This document shows positions 1 through 11,000 of a DNA stretch of 64,000 nucleotides, in pieces. Positions within the stretch are counted from its first letter, which is position 1. Each line of letters starts with the position of its first letter. Source of the DNA: Pseudomonas grandcourensis (GTDB lineage: Bacteria; Pseudomonadota; Gammaproteobacteria; Pseudomonadales; Pseudomonadaceae); NCBI RefSeq assembly GCF_039909015.1, contig NZ_CP150919.1, forward strand, positions 4,688,501-4,752,500, given 5' to 3'. The notes beneath the pieces are model-generated. The model worked only from the letters and a program-made list of their open reading frames with translations. It had not been told where the DNA came from and did no database searches. Both the position numbers and the translations under genes were made by a program.

Positions 1-76
1 AACCCTCGTCCTCGGCCCTGCGCAGCTCGATACGGCCGTCTGGTAACTCGACAATTTCTAGAAAGGACGTTGGCAT
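1..76 (-). CDS. Conserved hypothetical protein, N-terminal part only
   Basis: An ATG at 76 on the minus strand opens a frame beginning MPTSFLEIVELPDGRIEL that runs without a stop to the window edge, so only 25 residues are visible. A GGAG lies about 12 bases upstream. The short acidic start and the position just downstream of the DUF6586 gene match a small conserved protein found between topA and sulA/lexA in Pseudomonas. That placement is knowledge of gene order, not something visible here. The function is unknown. Confidence 0.6.
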   Translation of the reverse strand, partial: MPTSFLEIVELPDGRIELRRAEDEG

Positions 77-170
77 AAAGGACTGTTCTCCACGAAAGGC
101 GGGGATTATATAGGCATCGGCCAGGCTTCGCTCGGGATCTTGACCAGATGCCATTCCGAAACTATTTCTG

Positions 171-695
171 TCAGCACTCGTTCAGGCCTTCGCGAAAGCG
201 GATCGCCAATCCTTTCAGATTCTGACGCCAGCTCTCCAGCTCCTCACGACTCAACTCTTCAGGCACGTCCTCTTCATCCAGATTGACGGCCAGGATCAGT
301 GGCTGGGTCACGTCCCCTTTTGGCTTGTGGGGCGCGCGCGGCGGCTGAAACAACGCAGCATGGGCAGCCAACAGCTTCGCCAGCCAGGTTTCCGGATTAT
401 TGGCCAGTTCGACCAGCTCGGCCATTTCCGGAATGGCGATGGTTTCCAGCACTTCGCGAGTCAGCAACAACTCTGCACGGGGCGCATTGGCCTGGGGCAA
501 GCGATAGAAACCGGCGATTTCATGACACAGGCCCAAAAGCGCGCCGTACAGGTGAAACAGCGCGGATTCGCGCCCGGCCTGGATCAGCGCCAGCGAATTC
601 ATCGCCCGCCCTTCTTCAGTGCGAGCCAGCGCTTCGAGCGACAAGCCGGCGAAATAAATCTTCTGATTGGTGCGGGTATACAGTTCGTGGGCCAT
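171..695 (-). CDS. DUF6586 family conserved protein
   Basis: The product is a 174-residue soluble protein starting MAHELYTRTNQKIYFAG, mostly helical in appearance, with a charged C-terminal part rich in Glu near residues 140-160. An in-frame ATG five codons upstream (710) is possible, but the MAHEL start is the usual one for this Pseudomonas family. It has no signal peptide or membrane segment and no catalytic motif that I can recognise. It lies downstream of topA, separated by a strong terminator, and on the same strand as the partial gene at the window start. The family assignment rests on sequence feel and gene order next to topA. The function is unknown. Confidence 0.75.
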   Translation of the reverse strand: MAHELYTRTNQKIYFAGLSLEALARTEEGRAMNSLALIQAGRESALFHLYGALLGLCHEIAGFYRLPQANAPRAELLLTREVLETIAIPEMAELVELANNPETWLAKLLAAHAALFQPPRAPHKPKGDVTQPLILAVNLDEEDVPEELSREELESWRQNLKGLAIRFREGLNEC

Positions 696-780
696 GACGG
701 CAGCCTCCACAACGAAATAATTGCTTCATGCAGGTTGGACAGTGTCGTGGATCAGCCGATCCGACCGCAAGCTCAAAACA

Positions 781-822
781 AAAAGGCCGCATGAAAACCT
801 GAAGGTTCTCATGCGGCCTTTT
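781..822 (-). terminator. Bidirectional rho-independent terminator after topA
   Basis: The hairpin has arms AAAAGGCCGCATGA and TCATGCGGCCTTTT around a short loop. The A-run and T-run flank both sides, so it can work on either strand. It lies 16 bases after the topA stop codon and would end the topA transcript. Confidence 0.9.
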
Positions 823-837
823 CATTGCTGCGACGCT

Positions 838-3465
838 TTACGCCTTCGCCGCCGGACGCTTGTCTTCGACCGTCCACTTGCCGCCGTCGTAGAACGCCTT
901 CCAGCCAGTCGGCTTACCGTCAACCTCGGTCTGCACATACTGCTCCTTGGTCTTGCGGCTGTAACGAATCACAGTCGGGAGGCCATCCGGATCTTTCTTC
1001 GGCGCTTCACAAAGGAAGTGATACTTCGGATCGATCTCGTCCTTGTGCGGGATGATTTCCATCACCAGCGGAGCACGGGTCTCGCGGTTTTTCGGGAATT
1101 GGCTGGCCGCCAGGAACAGGCCGGAGGCACCATCGCGCAGGATGTAGGTGTCGTTGACCTTTTCGCATTTCAGCTCAGGCATCTTCACCGGGTCCATCTT
1201 CGGCGGCGCCGCGTCACCGCTCTTGAGCAGTTTGCGGGTGTTTTTACAGGTGGCATTGGTGCAACCGAAGAACTTGCCGAAACGGCCAGTCTTGAGTTGC
1301 ATCTCGCTGCCACACTTGTCGCACTCCAGGCTCGGACCTTCATAGCCCTTGATGCGATAAGTACCCTCTTCGATTTCATAGCCATCGCAATCGGGGTTGT
1401 TACCGCAGATGTGCAGCTTGCGCTTCTCATCGAGCAGGTAGGCATCCATCGCCGTGGCGCAGATCGGGCAGCGATGCTTGCCACGCAACACCAGCGACTC
1501 CGATTCACCCTCGTCGTCCGCAGCGATTTCATCGCCCGGCACCAGGTTGACGGTAGCCTTGCAGCGCTCTTTCGGCGGCAGACTGTAGCCCGAGCAACCG
1601 AGGAACACGCCGGTCGAGGCAGTACGGATCTGCATCGGACGACCGCAGGTGGTGCACGGGATGTCGGTCATCACCGGCTGGTTGGCACGCATGCCGTTTT
1701 CCGGGCTTTCGGCTACTTCGAGTTTCTTCTTGAAGTCGCCGTAGAACTCGTCGAGCACGTTTTTCCAGTCGCGCTCGCCCTGGGCCACGTCATCGAGATG
1801 CTCTTCCATACCGGCGGTGAAGCCGTAGTCCATCAGGTTGGAGAAGCTCTCGGCCAGACGCTCGGTGACGATGTCACCCATCTTTTCCGAGTAGAAACGA
1901 CGGTTGTGCAGCGCCACGTAGCCGCGGTCCTGGATGGTCGAAATGATCGCCGCGTAGGTCGAAGGACGACCGATGCCGCGTTTTTCCATTTCTTTTACCA
2001 GGCTGGCTTCCGAGTAACGCGCCGGCGGCTTGGTGAAGTGCTGGGTCGGATCAAGCTTGATCAGCTTCATCGCGTCGCCCTGGGCCATATCCGGCAGTAC
2101 GTCGTCATCGCCCGGCTTGGCGATTTGCGGCATGACACGGGTGTAACCGTCGAACTTCAGGATGCGGCCCTTGGCGCGCAGCTCGAAGTCGCCGGCACCC
2201 ACAGTGACGGTAGTCGACAGGTATTGCGCCGGCAGCATCTGGCAAGCGAGGAACTGGCGCCAGATGAGCTCGTAGAGGCGCTCAGCGTCACGCTCCATGC
2301 CCGACAGCTTGCTTGGCTCGGTATTGGCGTCAGACGGACGAATCGCTTCGTGAGCCTCTTGTGCGCCTTCCTTGCTGCTGTAGACGTTCGGGGTTTCCGG
2401 CAGGTACTTCTTGCCGAACTCGCTTTCAATATAGGTACGCGCCATCGCCACGGCATCAACCGAGAGGTTGGTGGAGTCGGTACGCATGTAAGTGATGTAG
2501 CCAGCTTCGTACAAACGCTGGGCCATCATCATGGTTTTCTTCACGCCAAAACCCAGGCGGTTGCTCGCAGCCTGTTGCAGGGTCGAGGTGATAAACGGTG
2601 CGGACGGTTTGCTGCTGGTCGGCTTGTCTTCGCGCTTGACGATGCTGTAGCTGGAAGCCTTGAGCTTCTCCAGCGCGGCCATGGTCTGGGCTTCGTTGAG
2701 CGGCTTGAAGGCTTCGCCTTTCTCACGGGCCACGTCGAAGCGCACGTTCGCGCCCTTGGCGGTGCCGAGGTCGGCGTGGATTTCCCAGTATTCTTCCGGG
2801 TTGAACGCACGAATTTCGCGCTCACGCTCGACCACCAGCTTCACGGCTACAGATTGCACGCGACCGGCAGACAGGCCACGGGCGATCTTGGCCCACAGCA
2901 GGGGCGAAACCATGTAACCCACCACGCGGTCGAGGAAACGACGCGCTTGCTGGGCGTTGACGCGGTCGATATCCAGTTCGCCTGGCTTCGAGAAGGCTTC
3001 CTGAATCGCCTTCTTGGTAATTTCGTTGAACACCACGCGCTTGTAGCGGGTGTCGTCACCACCGATGGCTTCGCGCAGGTGCCAGGCAATGGCTTCCCCC
3101 TCGCGGTCCAAGTCGGTTGCGAGATAGATGGTGTCAGCATCCTTGGCGAGCCGGCGCAGCTCTTCGATGACTTTTTCCTTGCCCGGGAGGATCTCGTACT
3201 TGGCTTTCCAGCCATGATCCGGATCGACACCCATGCGCGCGACCAGCTGCTTACGCGCTTTTTCTTTCGGCGACAGTGCCGGCACTTCACCCGCAGCAGC
3301 CTTGCCGCGCTTGGCGGCTGGCTCTTTGCTGGCGCTAGCCGAACCGCTGGTGGGCAGGTCTCGGATATGGCCGATACTCGACTTCACCACGTATTCGTTG
3401 CCCAAATACTTGTTGATGGTCTTGGCCTTAGCCGGGGATTCCACAATGACCAGCGATTTGCCCAT
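838..3465 (-). CDS. topA: DNA topoisomerase I (type IA)
   Basis: TopA relaxes negative supercoils by passing one strand through a transient 5'-phosphotyrosine break. The 875-residue product has an N-terminal Toprim domain with the acidic triad D118, D120 and E122 ([15 protein letters not shown]). The type IA core carries the nucleophile Tyr326 in [10 protein letters not shown]. The C-terminal third carries at least three tetracysteine zinc ribbons (CTTCGRPM..., CPICATAM..., CDKCGSEM...). The length fits Pseudomonas TopA. The start at [17 protein letters not shown] is the canonical family N terminus. A strong terminator follows the gene. The 920-residue frame antisense to it is a codon-bias shadow. 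Confidence 0.98.
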   Translation of the reverse strand: MGKSLVIVESPAKAKTINKYLGNEYVVKSSIGHIRDLPTSGSASASKEPAAKRGKAAAGEVPALSPKEKARKQLVARMGVDPDHGWKAKYEILPGKEKVIEELRRLAKDADTIYLATDLDREGEAIAWHLREAIGGDDTRYKRVVFNEITKKAIQEAFSKPGELDIDRVNAQQARRFLDRVVGYMVSPLLWAKIARGLSAGRVQSVAVKLVVEREREIRAFNPEEYWEIHADLGTAKGANVRFDVAREKGEAFKPLNEAQTMAALEKLKASSYSIVKREDKPTSSKPSAPFITSTLQQAASNRLGFGVKKTMMMAQRLYEAGYITYMRTDSTNLSVDAVAMARTYIESEFGKKYLPETPNVYSSKEGAQEAHEAIRPSDANTEPSKLSGMERDAERLYELIWRQFLACQMLPAQYLSTTVTVGAGDFELRAKGRILKFDGYTRVMPQIAKPGDDDVLPDMAQGDAMKLIKLDPTQHFTKPPARYSEASLVKEMEKRGIGRPSTYAAIISTIQDRGYVALHNRRFYSEKMGDIVTERLAESFSNLMDYGFTAGMEEHLDDVAQGERDWKNVLDEFYGDFKKKLEVAESPENGMRANQPVMTDIPCTTCGRPMQIRTASTGVFLGCSGYSLPPKERCKATVNLVPGDEIAADDEGESESLVLRGKHRCPICATAMDAYLLDEKRKLHICGNNPDCDGYEIEEGTYRIKGYEGPSLECDKCGSEMQLKTGRFGKFFGCTNATCKNTRKLLKSGDAAPPKMDPVKMPELKCEKVNDTYILRDGASGLFLAASQFPKNRETRAPLVMEIIPHKDEIDPKYHFLCEAPKKDPDGLPTVIRYSRKTKEQYVQTEVDGKPTGWKAFYDGGKWTVEDKRPAAKA

Positions 3466-3579
3466 GGATCAGAAAATTCCTGAATTCGAGAAGTGAAAGG
3501 CGGTTGGCGCCTGACGCGGCACCGCTATATATAGTGGCAACAAGGTGAGGTCAAGCGCAGGGTTTTGCGCGCACTCAGC

Positions 3580-3816
3580 TTATGGCTTGTTGAAAAGGCT
3601 TTCTTCGACCTGCACCAAAGCAAAGCGTGGCACCTGTTCGCCGTCAACTTCGACGGACTCCAGGAACATGCTCAAGGGACGCACCCAAAAGCCGTAATCG
3701 CCATACAGGGCTTGATAGAAGACCACTTCTTCTTCGGTTTCCGAATGCCGCGCAACACTGAATACGCGGTACTGCGGACCTTTGTAATGTTGGTAGAGCC
3801 CAGGTTGTATCGGCAT
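3580..3816 (-). CDS. DUF1653 domain protein
   Basis: The 78-residue product starts MPIQPGLYQHYKGPQYRVF and contains the DUF1653 pattern G-x-Y-x-H-Y-K-G followed by Tyr-rich strands and a C-terminal F-x-P-L/V type segment (VRPLSMFLESV). I chose the ATG at 3816 because GTGAGGG lies about 10 bases upstream; the longer frame needs a TTG start. The family is small, beta-rich and cytosolic, and no biochemical role is established. It sits alone between fadA and topA on the same strand, 114 bases upstream of topA. Confidence 0.85.
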   Translation of the reverse strand: MPIQPGLYQHYKGPQYRVFSVARHSETEEEVVFYQALYGDYGFWVRPLSMFLESVEVDGEQVPRFALVQVEESLFNKP

Positions 3817-3867
3817 GCTTTGGCCCTCACTCAAATTTTTTCAAAATAAAAACAAAAATAAATCCGG

Positions 3868-3899
3868 AAAAACAAAAACCGGGGCACTTGGCCCCGGCT
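3868..3899 (-). terminator. Terminator of the fadBA operon
   Basis: Read on the minus strand, a hairpin with arms CCGGGGC/GCCCCGG is followed by TTTTTGTTTTT, 17 bases after the fadA stop codon. It is a classic intrinsic terminator. Confidence 0.9.
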
Positions 3900-3915
3900 T
3901 CCGTCAACAAGACGC

Positions 3916-5106
<1,191 letters not shown>

Positions 5107-5120
5107 CTAGTTGGGGGCGC

Positions 5121-7268
5121 TTAACCGAAGAAGCTCTGGCCGTTCTTGGCCATCTCGCGCAGCTTCGCGGTCGGGTGGTACAGCGCGCCCAAATCAGCGT
5201 ACTGGTCAGCCAGGGCAACGAACTCTGCCACACCGAGCGAATCGATGTAACGCAGCGCACCGCCACGGAATGGAGGGAAACCAATACCGTAGACCAGACC
5301 CATGTCGGCTTCGGCAGCGGTTTCGACGATGCCGTCTTCCAGGCAACGCACGGTTTCCAGGCACAGCGGGATCATCATCCAGTTGATGATGTCTTCGTCG
5401 GTGACTTCGCGCTGTTCGTAAACGATCGGCTTGAGCACTTCCAGCACCGAAGGATCGGCCACTTTCTTCTGCTTGCCTTTCTTGTCGGTCTCGTAGGCGT
5501 AGAAGCCCTTGCCGTTCTTCTGGCCCAGACGCTTGGCTTCGTAGAGCACGTCGACGGCCGAGCGACGGTCGTCCTTCATGCGGTCCGGGAAGCCTTCAGC
5601 CATCACATCACGACCGTGGTGACCGGTGTCGATGCCGACCACGTCCATCAGGTAGGCCGGGCCCATCGGCCAGCCGAACTTCTCCATGATCTTGTCGATA
5701 CGGACGAAGTCCACACCGGCGCTGACCAGCTTGGCGAAACCGCCGAAGTACGGGAACAGGACGCGGTTGACCAGGAAGCCCGGGCAATCGTTGACGACGA
5801 TCGGGTTCTTGCCCATTTTCTTGGCGTAGGCAACGGTGGTGGCAACCGCCAGCTCGCTGGACTTCTCGCCACGGATCACTTCCACCAGCGGCATCATGTG
5901 CACCGGGTTGAAGAAGTGCATGCCGACGAAGTTTTCCGGACGCTTGAGGGCCTTGGCCAGCAAGGTGATGGAAATGGTCGAGGTGTTGGACGCCAGGATG
6001 GTGTCCTCCTTGACCTTGTCTTCAACTTCAGCCAGTACCGCTTGCTTGACCTTCGGGTTCTCGACGACCGCTTCGACCACCAGGTCCACGTGACCGAAAT
6101 CACCGTAGGACAGGGTAGGACGAATGCCGTTGAGCACTTCAGCCATTTTCGCGGCGGTCATGCGACCTTTATCAACGCGGCCAACCAGCAGCTTGGCGGC
6201 TTCGGCCAGACCTTGCTCGATACCGGCTTCGTTGATGTCCTTCATCAGGATCGGCGTGCCTTTGGAAGCCGACTGATAGGCGATACCGCCACCCATGATG
6301 CCGGCGCCCAGTACGGCGGCCTGCTTCACGTCCTTGGCGATTTCGTCGTAGGCCTTGGCCTTTTTCTTCAGTTCCTGATCGTTCAGGAACAAGCCGATCA
6401 AGCTCTGCGCGGCAGAGGTCTTGGCCAGTTTGACGAAACCGGCAGCTTCGATTTCCAGCGCCTTGTCACGACCGAAGTTCGCGGCTTTCTGTATGGTCTT
6501 GATCGCTTCAACCGGCGCCGGGTAGTTCGGGCCAGCCTGACCGGCCACGAAACCCTTGGCGGTTTCGAAAGCCATCATTTGTTCGATGGCGTTCAGCTTG
6601 AGCTTTTCCAGCTTCGGCTGGCGCTTGGCCTTGTAGTCGAACTCGCCGGAAATGGCGCGTTTGACCAGTTCCAGCGCGGCATTCTGCAGCAGCTCTGGAG
6701 CAACCACTGCGTCGACGGCGCCGACTTTCAGCGCGTCTTCAGGACGGTTTTCCTTGCCGGCGGCAATCCACTCGATGGCGTTGTCGGCACCGATCAGGCG
6801 CGGCAGGCGCACGGTACCGCCGAAGCCCGGGTAGATGCCCAGCTTGACTTCCGGCAGACCGATCTTGGCCTTGGTGGACATGACGCGGTAGTCCGCCGCC
6901 AGGCACATTTCCAGACCGCCACCCAACGCGATGCCGTTGATCGCGGCGACGGTCGGGACGTTGAGGTCTTCGAAATCGCTGAAAATCTTGTTGGCTTCGA
7001 GGTTGCCAGCAACAAGTTCTGCATCCGGCAGCTTGAAGTTGTCGACAAATTCGGTGATGTCGGCACCGACGATGAACACGTCCTTGCCACTGCTGACGAT
7101 CACGCCCTTGATCGAAGCATCTGCCTTGATGGTGTCTACGGCCTGACGCAGTTCGTTCAGGGTTAGACGGTTGAACTTGTTGACGGACTCACCCTTGAGG
7201 TCGAACTTCAGTTCGACGATGCCACTTTCAAGAGCCTTAACCGTGATGGCTTTACCTTCGTAAATCAT
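5121..7268 (-). CDS. fadB: Multifunctional fatty-acid oxidation complex, alpha subunit
   Basis: FadB combines enoyl-CoA hydratase/isomerase activity (N-terminal crotonase domain, with [17 protein letters not shown]) and L-3-hydroxyacyl-CoA dehydrogenase activity. The dehydrogenase has a Rossmann motif GAGIMGGG from about residue 321. The region [12 protein letters not shown] and the C-terminal helical domain follow. The chosen start [16 protein letters not shown] at 7268 gives 715 residues, the usual length. It has GGAGATCAG just upstream, whereas the longer frame lacks family similarity. It is first in the fadBA operon. In pseudomonads this operon is induced by long-chain fatty acids through the TetR-type regulator PsrA. 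Weak PsrA-like sequences lie upstream but are not proven. Confidence 0.97.
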   Translation of the reverse strand: MIYEGKAITVKALESGIVELKFDLKGESVNKFNRLTLNELRQAVDTIKADASIKGVIVSSGKDVFIVGADITEFVDNFKLPDAELVAGNLEANKIFSDFEDLNVPTVAAINGIALGGGLEMCLAADYRVMSTKAKIGLPEVKLGIYPGFGGTVRLPRLIGADNAIEWIAAGKENRPEDALKVGAVDAVVAPELLQNAALELVKRAISGEFDYKAKRQPKLEKLKLNAIEQMMAFETAKGFVAGQAGPNYPAPVEAIKTIQKAANFGRDKALEIEAAGFVKLAKTSAAQSLIGLFLNDQELKKKAKAYDEIAKDVKQAAVLGAGIMGGGIAYQSASKGTPILMKDINEAGIEQGLAEAAKLLVGRVDKGRMTAAKMAEVLNGIRPTLSYGDFGHVDLVVEAVVENPKVKQAVLAEVEDKVKEDTILASNTSTISITLLAKALKRPENFVGMHFFNPVHMMPLVEVIRGEKSSELAVATTVAYAKKMGKNPIVVNDCPGFLVNRVLFPYFGGFAKLVSAGVDFVRIDKIMEKFGWPMGPAYLMDVVGIDTGHHGRDVMAEGFPDRMKDDRRSAVDVLYEAKRLGQKNGKGFYAYETDKKGKQKKVADPSVLEVLKPIVYEQREVTDEDIINWMMIPLCLETVRCLEDGIVETAAEADMGLVYGIGFPPFRGGALRYIDSLGVAEFVALADQYADLGALYHPTAKLREMAKNGQSFFG

Positions 7269-7641
7269 CAACTGATCTCCACGATATGGAAGCTGAACAG
7301 TACACGTCGGACGCAGGCGAAGGCTTTGCAGGGACGTCAATCGTCAATGCTACGCCTATCCACCCGGCACACCCGCCAACGCGATAGTCGGGATTCTGTA
7401 GGAGCGGTCTGAAATACAAACGCTCAATTCATACGCCCGTTTGATTTGGGTACGTCACCTTCACGGAATTTCCGACAATTGTCAATCGCCCGAAACACGG
7501 GTTGAAACGCGACTTTCCGGTCATATCCGTACTGCGAAGACCTTAAACACGCCGAAACATGCAAGGTCATTCATAGAATCAATTGTTAGAAAATGCGCCC
7601 TAATTCGCTGCAGCCCGTGTTTAACAAGCTACGCTGGCGGA
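7269..7641. other. fadB upstream intergenic region
   Basis: This is the first part of a 513-base gene-free gap. It should hold the fadBA promoter on the minus strand. I see CAAACG (7417-7422) and CGTTTG (7438-7443) as inverted hexamers 15 bases apart, and GAAAC-ACGG-GTTGA at 7492-7505, which partly resembles the PsrA consensus. No open frame here has a ribosome-binding site and family similarity. Confidence 0.5.
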
Positions 7642-7752
7642 ACCAAGGGGAAAATTGTGAACGCTTTTGGCGAATGCCCAGCGTAAGATCAGCCAACACC
7701 GACTTACCGGCCTGCCTGGCCAACCCGCCCGATGATTTTGTCGGGCTTTTTA
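7642..7752 (+). ncRNA. Candidate small RNA with its own promoter and terminator
   Basis: A strong intrinsic terminator (GCCCGA/TCGGGC then TTTTT, 7727-7751) lies on the plus strand with no plus-strand protein gene before it; the flanking genes are minus strand. About 92 bases before the hairpin is GCTACGCT (7628-7635). This matches the extended -10 element preferred by sigma-S (KCTAYRCT) and predicts a start near 7642 and a transcript of about 110 nt. A second small stem, GGCC...GGCC, lies at about 7709-7721. The size and promoter type resemble sigma-S-dependent sRNAs of Pseudomonas such as RgsA, but I cannot establish identity from sequence alone. Confidence 0.55.
7727..7752 (+). terminator. 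Terminator of the candidate sRNA
   Basis: A six-base-pair GC stem GCCCGA/TCGGGC with loop TGATTTTG is followed by five T. It points toward the convergent minus-strand gene that ends at 7782. Confidence 0.8.
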
Positions 7753-7781
7753 TTGCCTGATGATTTTTGCTGCTTGCGGTG

Positions 7782-8219
7782 TCAGGCCAGTGCCTTGAGG
7801 GTGGCATCGATCTGTTGCAACACCTCGGCCTCGCCCTTCTCGCCCCAATACAGGGCGATTATTTGCTTGTCGGCCTCGACCTTGAAGACATTGCCTGGCA
7901 ACTTTTCGAAATGATCGAGCAGCGATCGATCTTCACAGATTTCCTGCCACTGATTGACCCAGACACCCGGTGATTTTTGCCAGTAACTCCAGCACGCCGG
8001 CTGACTGCCTCGCCGCGGACGATGGTACTGGGCGCAAGGGCTCGGCGGCTCCTGACTGAGCCAGTGCGGCCACTCCTGAGGTGCCAATTGCATGGCCAGC
8101 CCGATGCGCCGGGCCTCCATCCGCAAGGCTATGCGCCCGCTCTGAACTCGCGACGGCCGCAACCATGCCAGCGGACTCAGCACCACCAACAGGATTGACA
8201 CCACTATCCAGACCGTCAT
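7782..8219 (-). CDS. Hypothetical membrane-anchored protein
   Basis: The 145-residue product starts MTVWIVVSILLVVLSPLAWL, a single N-terminal membrane segment of about 20 residues. A Trp-rich, probably cytoplasmic domain follows, with segments such as PQEWPHWLSQ and CWSYWQKSPGVWVNQW. The chosen ATG at 8219 has GGGAG eight bases upstream; a longer frame from 8249 lacks a site. A gene of this type sits beside the usp gene in other pseudomonads, and I know of no function. It diverges from the stress-protein gene and may share its intergenic promoter region. Confidence 0.75.
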   Translation of the reverse strand: MTVWIVVSILLVVLSPLAWLRPSRVQSGRIALRMEARRIGLAMQLAPQEWPHWLSQEPPSPCAQYHRPRRGSQPACWSYWQKSPGVWVNQWQEICEDRSLLDHFEKLPGNVFKVEADKQIIALYWGEKGEAEVLQQIDATLKALA

Positions 8220-8323
8220 ATCTGTACTCCCGAATTTAAATGAGCCCATTGTGTCACTTTGAAACCAATGCGCTTGAAACCAGCCATACTTACCAATATT
8301 GCAACCCTCAGGAGGAGCACCTC

Positions 8324-8764
8324 ATGCCCTACAACCATATTCTGGTCGCTGTAGATCTGACCGAAGAGTGCGACCCTGTGATTCACCGCGCTCGCGAACT
8401 GTCGGTGAGCAACGGTGCGAAATTGTCGCTGGTGCACATTGTCGAGCCGATGGCGATGGCCTTCGGCGGCGACGTGCCGATGGACCTGTCACAACTGCAA
8501 CAGCAGCAGTTCGATCAGGCCAAAGAGCGCCTTGAACGCCTGAAGCACAAATACTCAGAGCTTGAGAGCGCCAATTGCCACCTCACCTACGGCCAGCCAC
8601 GCCAGGAAATCCATCACTTCGCCAAAGAACAGCAATGCGACCTGATCGTGGTCGGCAGCCATGGCCGGCACGGCCTGGCACTGCTGCTGGGCTCCACTGC
8701 CAATGACGTGCTGCATGGCGCGCCTTGCGATGTGCTGGCGGTGCGCCTGCAGAACAAATCCTGA
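8324..8764 (+). CDS. Universal stress protein, UspA family
   Basis: The 146-residue single-domain UspA protein begins MPYNHILVAVDLTEECDPV, with the conserved hydrophobic strand and Asp of the nucleotide-binding fold. It ends with the family motif VVGSHGRHGLALLLGSTANDVL, equivalent to the G-2x-G-9x-G(S/T) ATP-binding signature. AGGAGGAGC lies eight bases upstream of the ATG, a near-perfect ribosome-binding site. Members support survival under starvation and oxygen limitation. I see no ANR box upstream, although some Pseudomonas usp genes have one. A strong terminator follows. Confidence 0.92.
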   Translation: MPYNHILVAVDLTEECDPVIHRARELSVSNGAKLSLVHIVEPMAMAFGGDVPMDLSQLQQQQFDQAKERLERLKHKYSELESANCHLTYGQPRQEIHHFAKEQQCDLIVVGSHGRHGLALLLGSTANDVLHGAPCDVLAVRLQNKS

Positions 8765-8813
8765 AGTTGTAGCTCCCACATTGAAACCGTAACAACCTTC
8801 AAATCTTCATACG

Positions 8814-8852
8814 AAAAGCCCGGCGCTCATCACTGAACGCCGGGCTTTTTTT
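8814..8852. terminator. Bidirectional terminator between usp and the ABC-F gene
   Basis: The hairpin AAAAGCCCGGCG...CGCCGGGCTTTTTT has A and T runs on both sides. It serves the convergent stress-protein gene (plus) and ABC-F gene (minus). Confidence 0.92.
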
Positions 8853-8865
8853 GTTACCGGATCAA

Positions 8866-10785
8866 TCAGGCATCCAGCTCGGCCCAACGCTCGACCATCA
8901 CCTCGAGCTCAGCCTGCAACTGTTCCAGCTGAGCAATCACCGCAGCCGTTTCGGCAGCAGGAAGCTGGTAGAAGCCGGCATCCGCCATTTGCGCTTCAAC
9001 GGCGGCAATCTGCTGTTCCATGGCTTCGATCTGCCCCGGCAACGCTTCCAGCTCGCGCTGCAACTTGTAGCTGAGCTTTTTCTTCGCCACTGGCGCTTCG
9101 ACCGCTGCCGCAACCGGCACAGGCTCGGCCTTCACCACCGCGGAGTTCAGGTCGGCCTTGCCGGACTTGCTCTCGGTCACGCCCAGCAGGCGCGGCGAGC
9201 CGCCCTGGCGCAGCCAGTCCTGGTAGCCACCGACGTACTCGCGAACCTTGCCTTCACCTTCGAAAACCAGGGTGCTGGTGACCACGTTATCGAGGAATGC
9301 CCGGTCGTGGCTGACCATCAGTACGGTGCCGTTGAAGGTCAGCAGGACCTCTTCGAGCAGTTCGAGGGTTTCGACGTCGAGGTCGTTGGTCGGTTCGTCG
9401 AGTACCAGCAGGTTCGCCGGCTTGCTGAACAACTTGGCCAGCAACAGACGGGCACGCTCACCACCGGACAGCGCCTTGACCGGCGTGCGGGCACGCTGCG
9501 GGCTGAACAGGAAGTCGCCGAGGTAGCTCAGCACGTGGCGGCTCTGGCCGTCGATATCGATGAAGTCGCGACCTTCGGCCACGTTGTCGATTACGGTTTT
9601 TTCCAGATCCAGTTGATGGCGCAACTGGTCGAAGTAGGCGACATCGATCCGGGTGCCCTCTTCCACTTTACCGCTGGTCGGCTGCAAGCCACTGAGCATC
9701 AACTTCAGCAACGTAGTCTTGCCGGTACCGTTGGCGCCGAGCAGGCCGATACGGTCGCCGCGCTGCAACACCATGGAGAAGTCCTTGATCAGGAACGGCC
9801 CGCCCGGGTGAGCGAAACTCACATTCTCGAGCACCATGACCTGCTTGCCGGACTTGTCGGCGGTATCCAGCTGAATGTTGGCCTTGCCGGTACGCTCACG
9901 ACGCTCGCTACGCTCGACGCGCAAGGCTTTCAGTGCACGGACACGACCTTCGTTACGGGTACGACGGGCCTTGATGCCCTGGCGAATCCACACTTCTTCC
10001 TGGGCCAGGCGCTTGTCGAACAGCGCGTTGGCCGTGGCTTCAGCGGCGAGTTCGGCTTCTTTATGCACGAGGAAACTGGCGTAGTCGCCGTTCCAGTCGA
10101 TCAGGCCGCCGCGATCCAGTTCGAGGATGCGGGTTGCCAGGTTCTGCAGGAAAGAACGGTCGTGCGTGATGAACAGCACGGCGCCCTGGAAATCCTTCAG
10201 CGCTTCTTCAAGCCAGGCGATGGCACCGATGTCCAGGTGGTTGGTCGGTTCGTCGAGCAGCAGCAGGTCCGGCTCGGACACCAGGGCCTGGGCCAGCAGG
10301 ACGCGACGACGCCAGCCGCCGGACAACTCGGCGAGGGTCTTGTCGGCCGGCAGTTGCAGGCGGCTCAAGGTACTGTCGACGAGGGTCTGCAAACGCCAGC
10401 CATCGCGCGCTTCGAGGTCGTGCTGGACGTGCATCAGTTTGTCCAGATCGGCGTCAGTGACGATGTTCTGGCTCAGGTGGTGATATTCGGCGAGCAAGGC
10501 GCCAACGCCGTCCAGGCCTTCGGCCACCACGTCGAACACTGTCCGCTCGTCGGCCACCGGCAATTCTTGCGGCAATTCGCCGATCTTGAGCCCGGGCGCG
10601 CGCCAAACGGAGCCGTCATCGGGCTTCTGGTCGCCCTTGACGAGCTTCATCATGCTGGACTTGCCAGTGCCGTTGCGGCCGATGATGCACACCCGCTCAC
10701 CACGGGCGATCTGCCAGGACACCTTGTCCAACAACGGCATAGCGCCGAAAGCAAGGGACACATCGCTGAATTTGAGCAGGGTCAT
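8866..10785 (-). CDS. uup: ABC-F family ATP-binding protein (Uup/YheS type)
   Basis: The 639-residue protein has two ABC ATPase domains and no membrane segments. The first domain has Walker A GRNGTGKSS and signature LSGGWRRR. The second has Walker A GANGTGKTT and signature LSGGERAR, with DEPTN(H/D)LD Walker B motifs in both. A charged linker separates them. The C-terminal segment after about residue 540 looks like a coiled coil (LEALPGQIEAMEQQIAAVEAQ), as in Uup. ABC-F proteins act on ribosomes or, for Uup, affect DNA transactions and transposon excision; they do not transport. The ATG at 10785 (MTLLKFSDVSLAFG) follows TTGGAGAAGC. Assignment to Uup or another ABC-F subgroup is not certain. 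Confidence 0.88.
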   Translation of the reverse strand: MTLLKFSDVSLAFGAMPLLDKVSWQIARGERVCIIGRNGTGKSSMMKLVKGDQKPDDGSVWRAPGLKIGELPQELPVADERTVFDVVAEGLDGVGALLAEYHHLSQNIVTDADLDKLMHVQHDLEARDGWRLQTLVDSTLSRLQLPADKTLAELSGGWRRRVLLAQALVSEPDLLLLDEPTNHLDIGAIAWLEEALKDFQGAVLFITHDRSFLQNLATRILELDRGGLIDWNGDYASFLVHKEAELAAEATANALFDKRLAQEEVWIRQGIKARRTRNEGRVRALKALRVERSERRERTGKANIQLDTADKSGKQVMVLENVSFAHPGGPFLIKDFSMVLQRGDRIGLLGANGTGKTTLLKLMLSGLQPTSGKVEEGTRIDVAYFDQLRHQLDLEKTVIDNVAEGRDFIDIDGQSRHVLSYLGDFLFSPQRARTPVKALSGGERARLLLAKLFSKPANLLVLDEPTNDLDVETLELLEEVLLTFNGTVLMVSHDRAFLDNVVTSTLVFEGEGKVREYVGGYQDWLRQGGSPRLLGVTESKSGKADLNSAVVKAEPVPVAAAVEAPVAKKKLSYKLQRELEALPGQIEAMEQQIAAVEAQMADAGFYQLPAAETAAVIAQLEQLQAELEVMVERWAELDA

Positions 10786-11000
10786 GAGCTTCTCCAAAAA
10801 CCGGGCGCGCATTCTACCTGACTTGAGGCTTCAGAAGGCCGGCAATTTCACTCTCGTAGCACTCTGCATGACAAATGTTGCGAACTGATGCGGGAAGACC
10901 CGCAAAGCTTTCGCCGGCTGCTGGCAAAAGGCTAAGCTACAGACAATTCAGCGCGGGCCTGGCCCGCGCTTGTCATGATTTTTCTCTGCCCGGATGTCTC

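Noticed and set aside
721..3483. A 920-codon frame antisense to topA
   Set aside because: It mirrors the codon bias of topA, has no ribosome-binding site and lacks any domain pattern. TopA on the other strand is complete and unmistakable.
7417..7443. CAAACG/CGTTTG hexamers upstream of fadB as a PsrA operator
   Set aside because: The 15-base spacing does not fit the PsrA consensus with a 2-4 base gap, so I only mention it as a possible signal.
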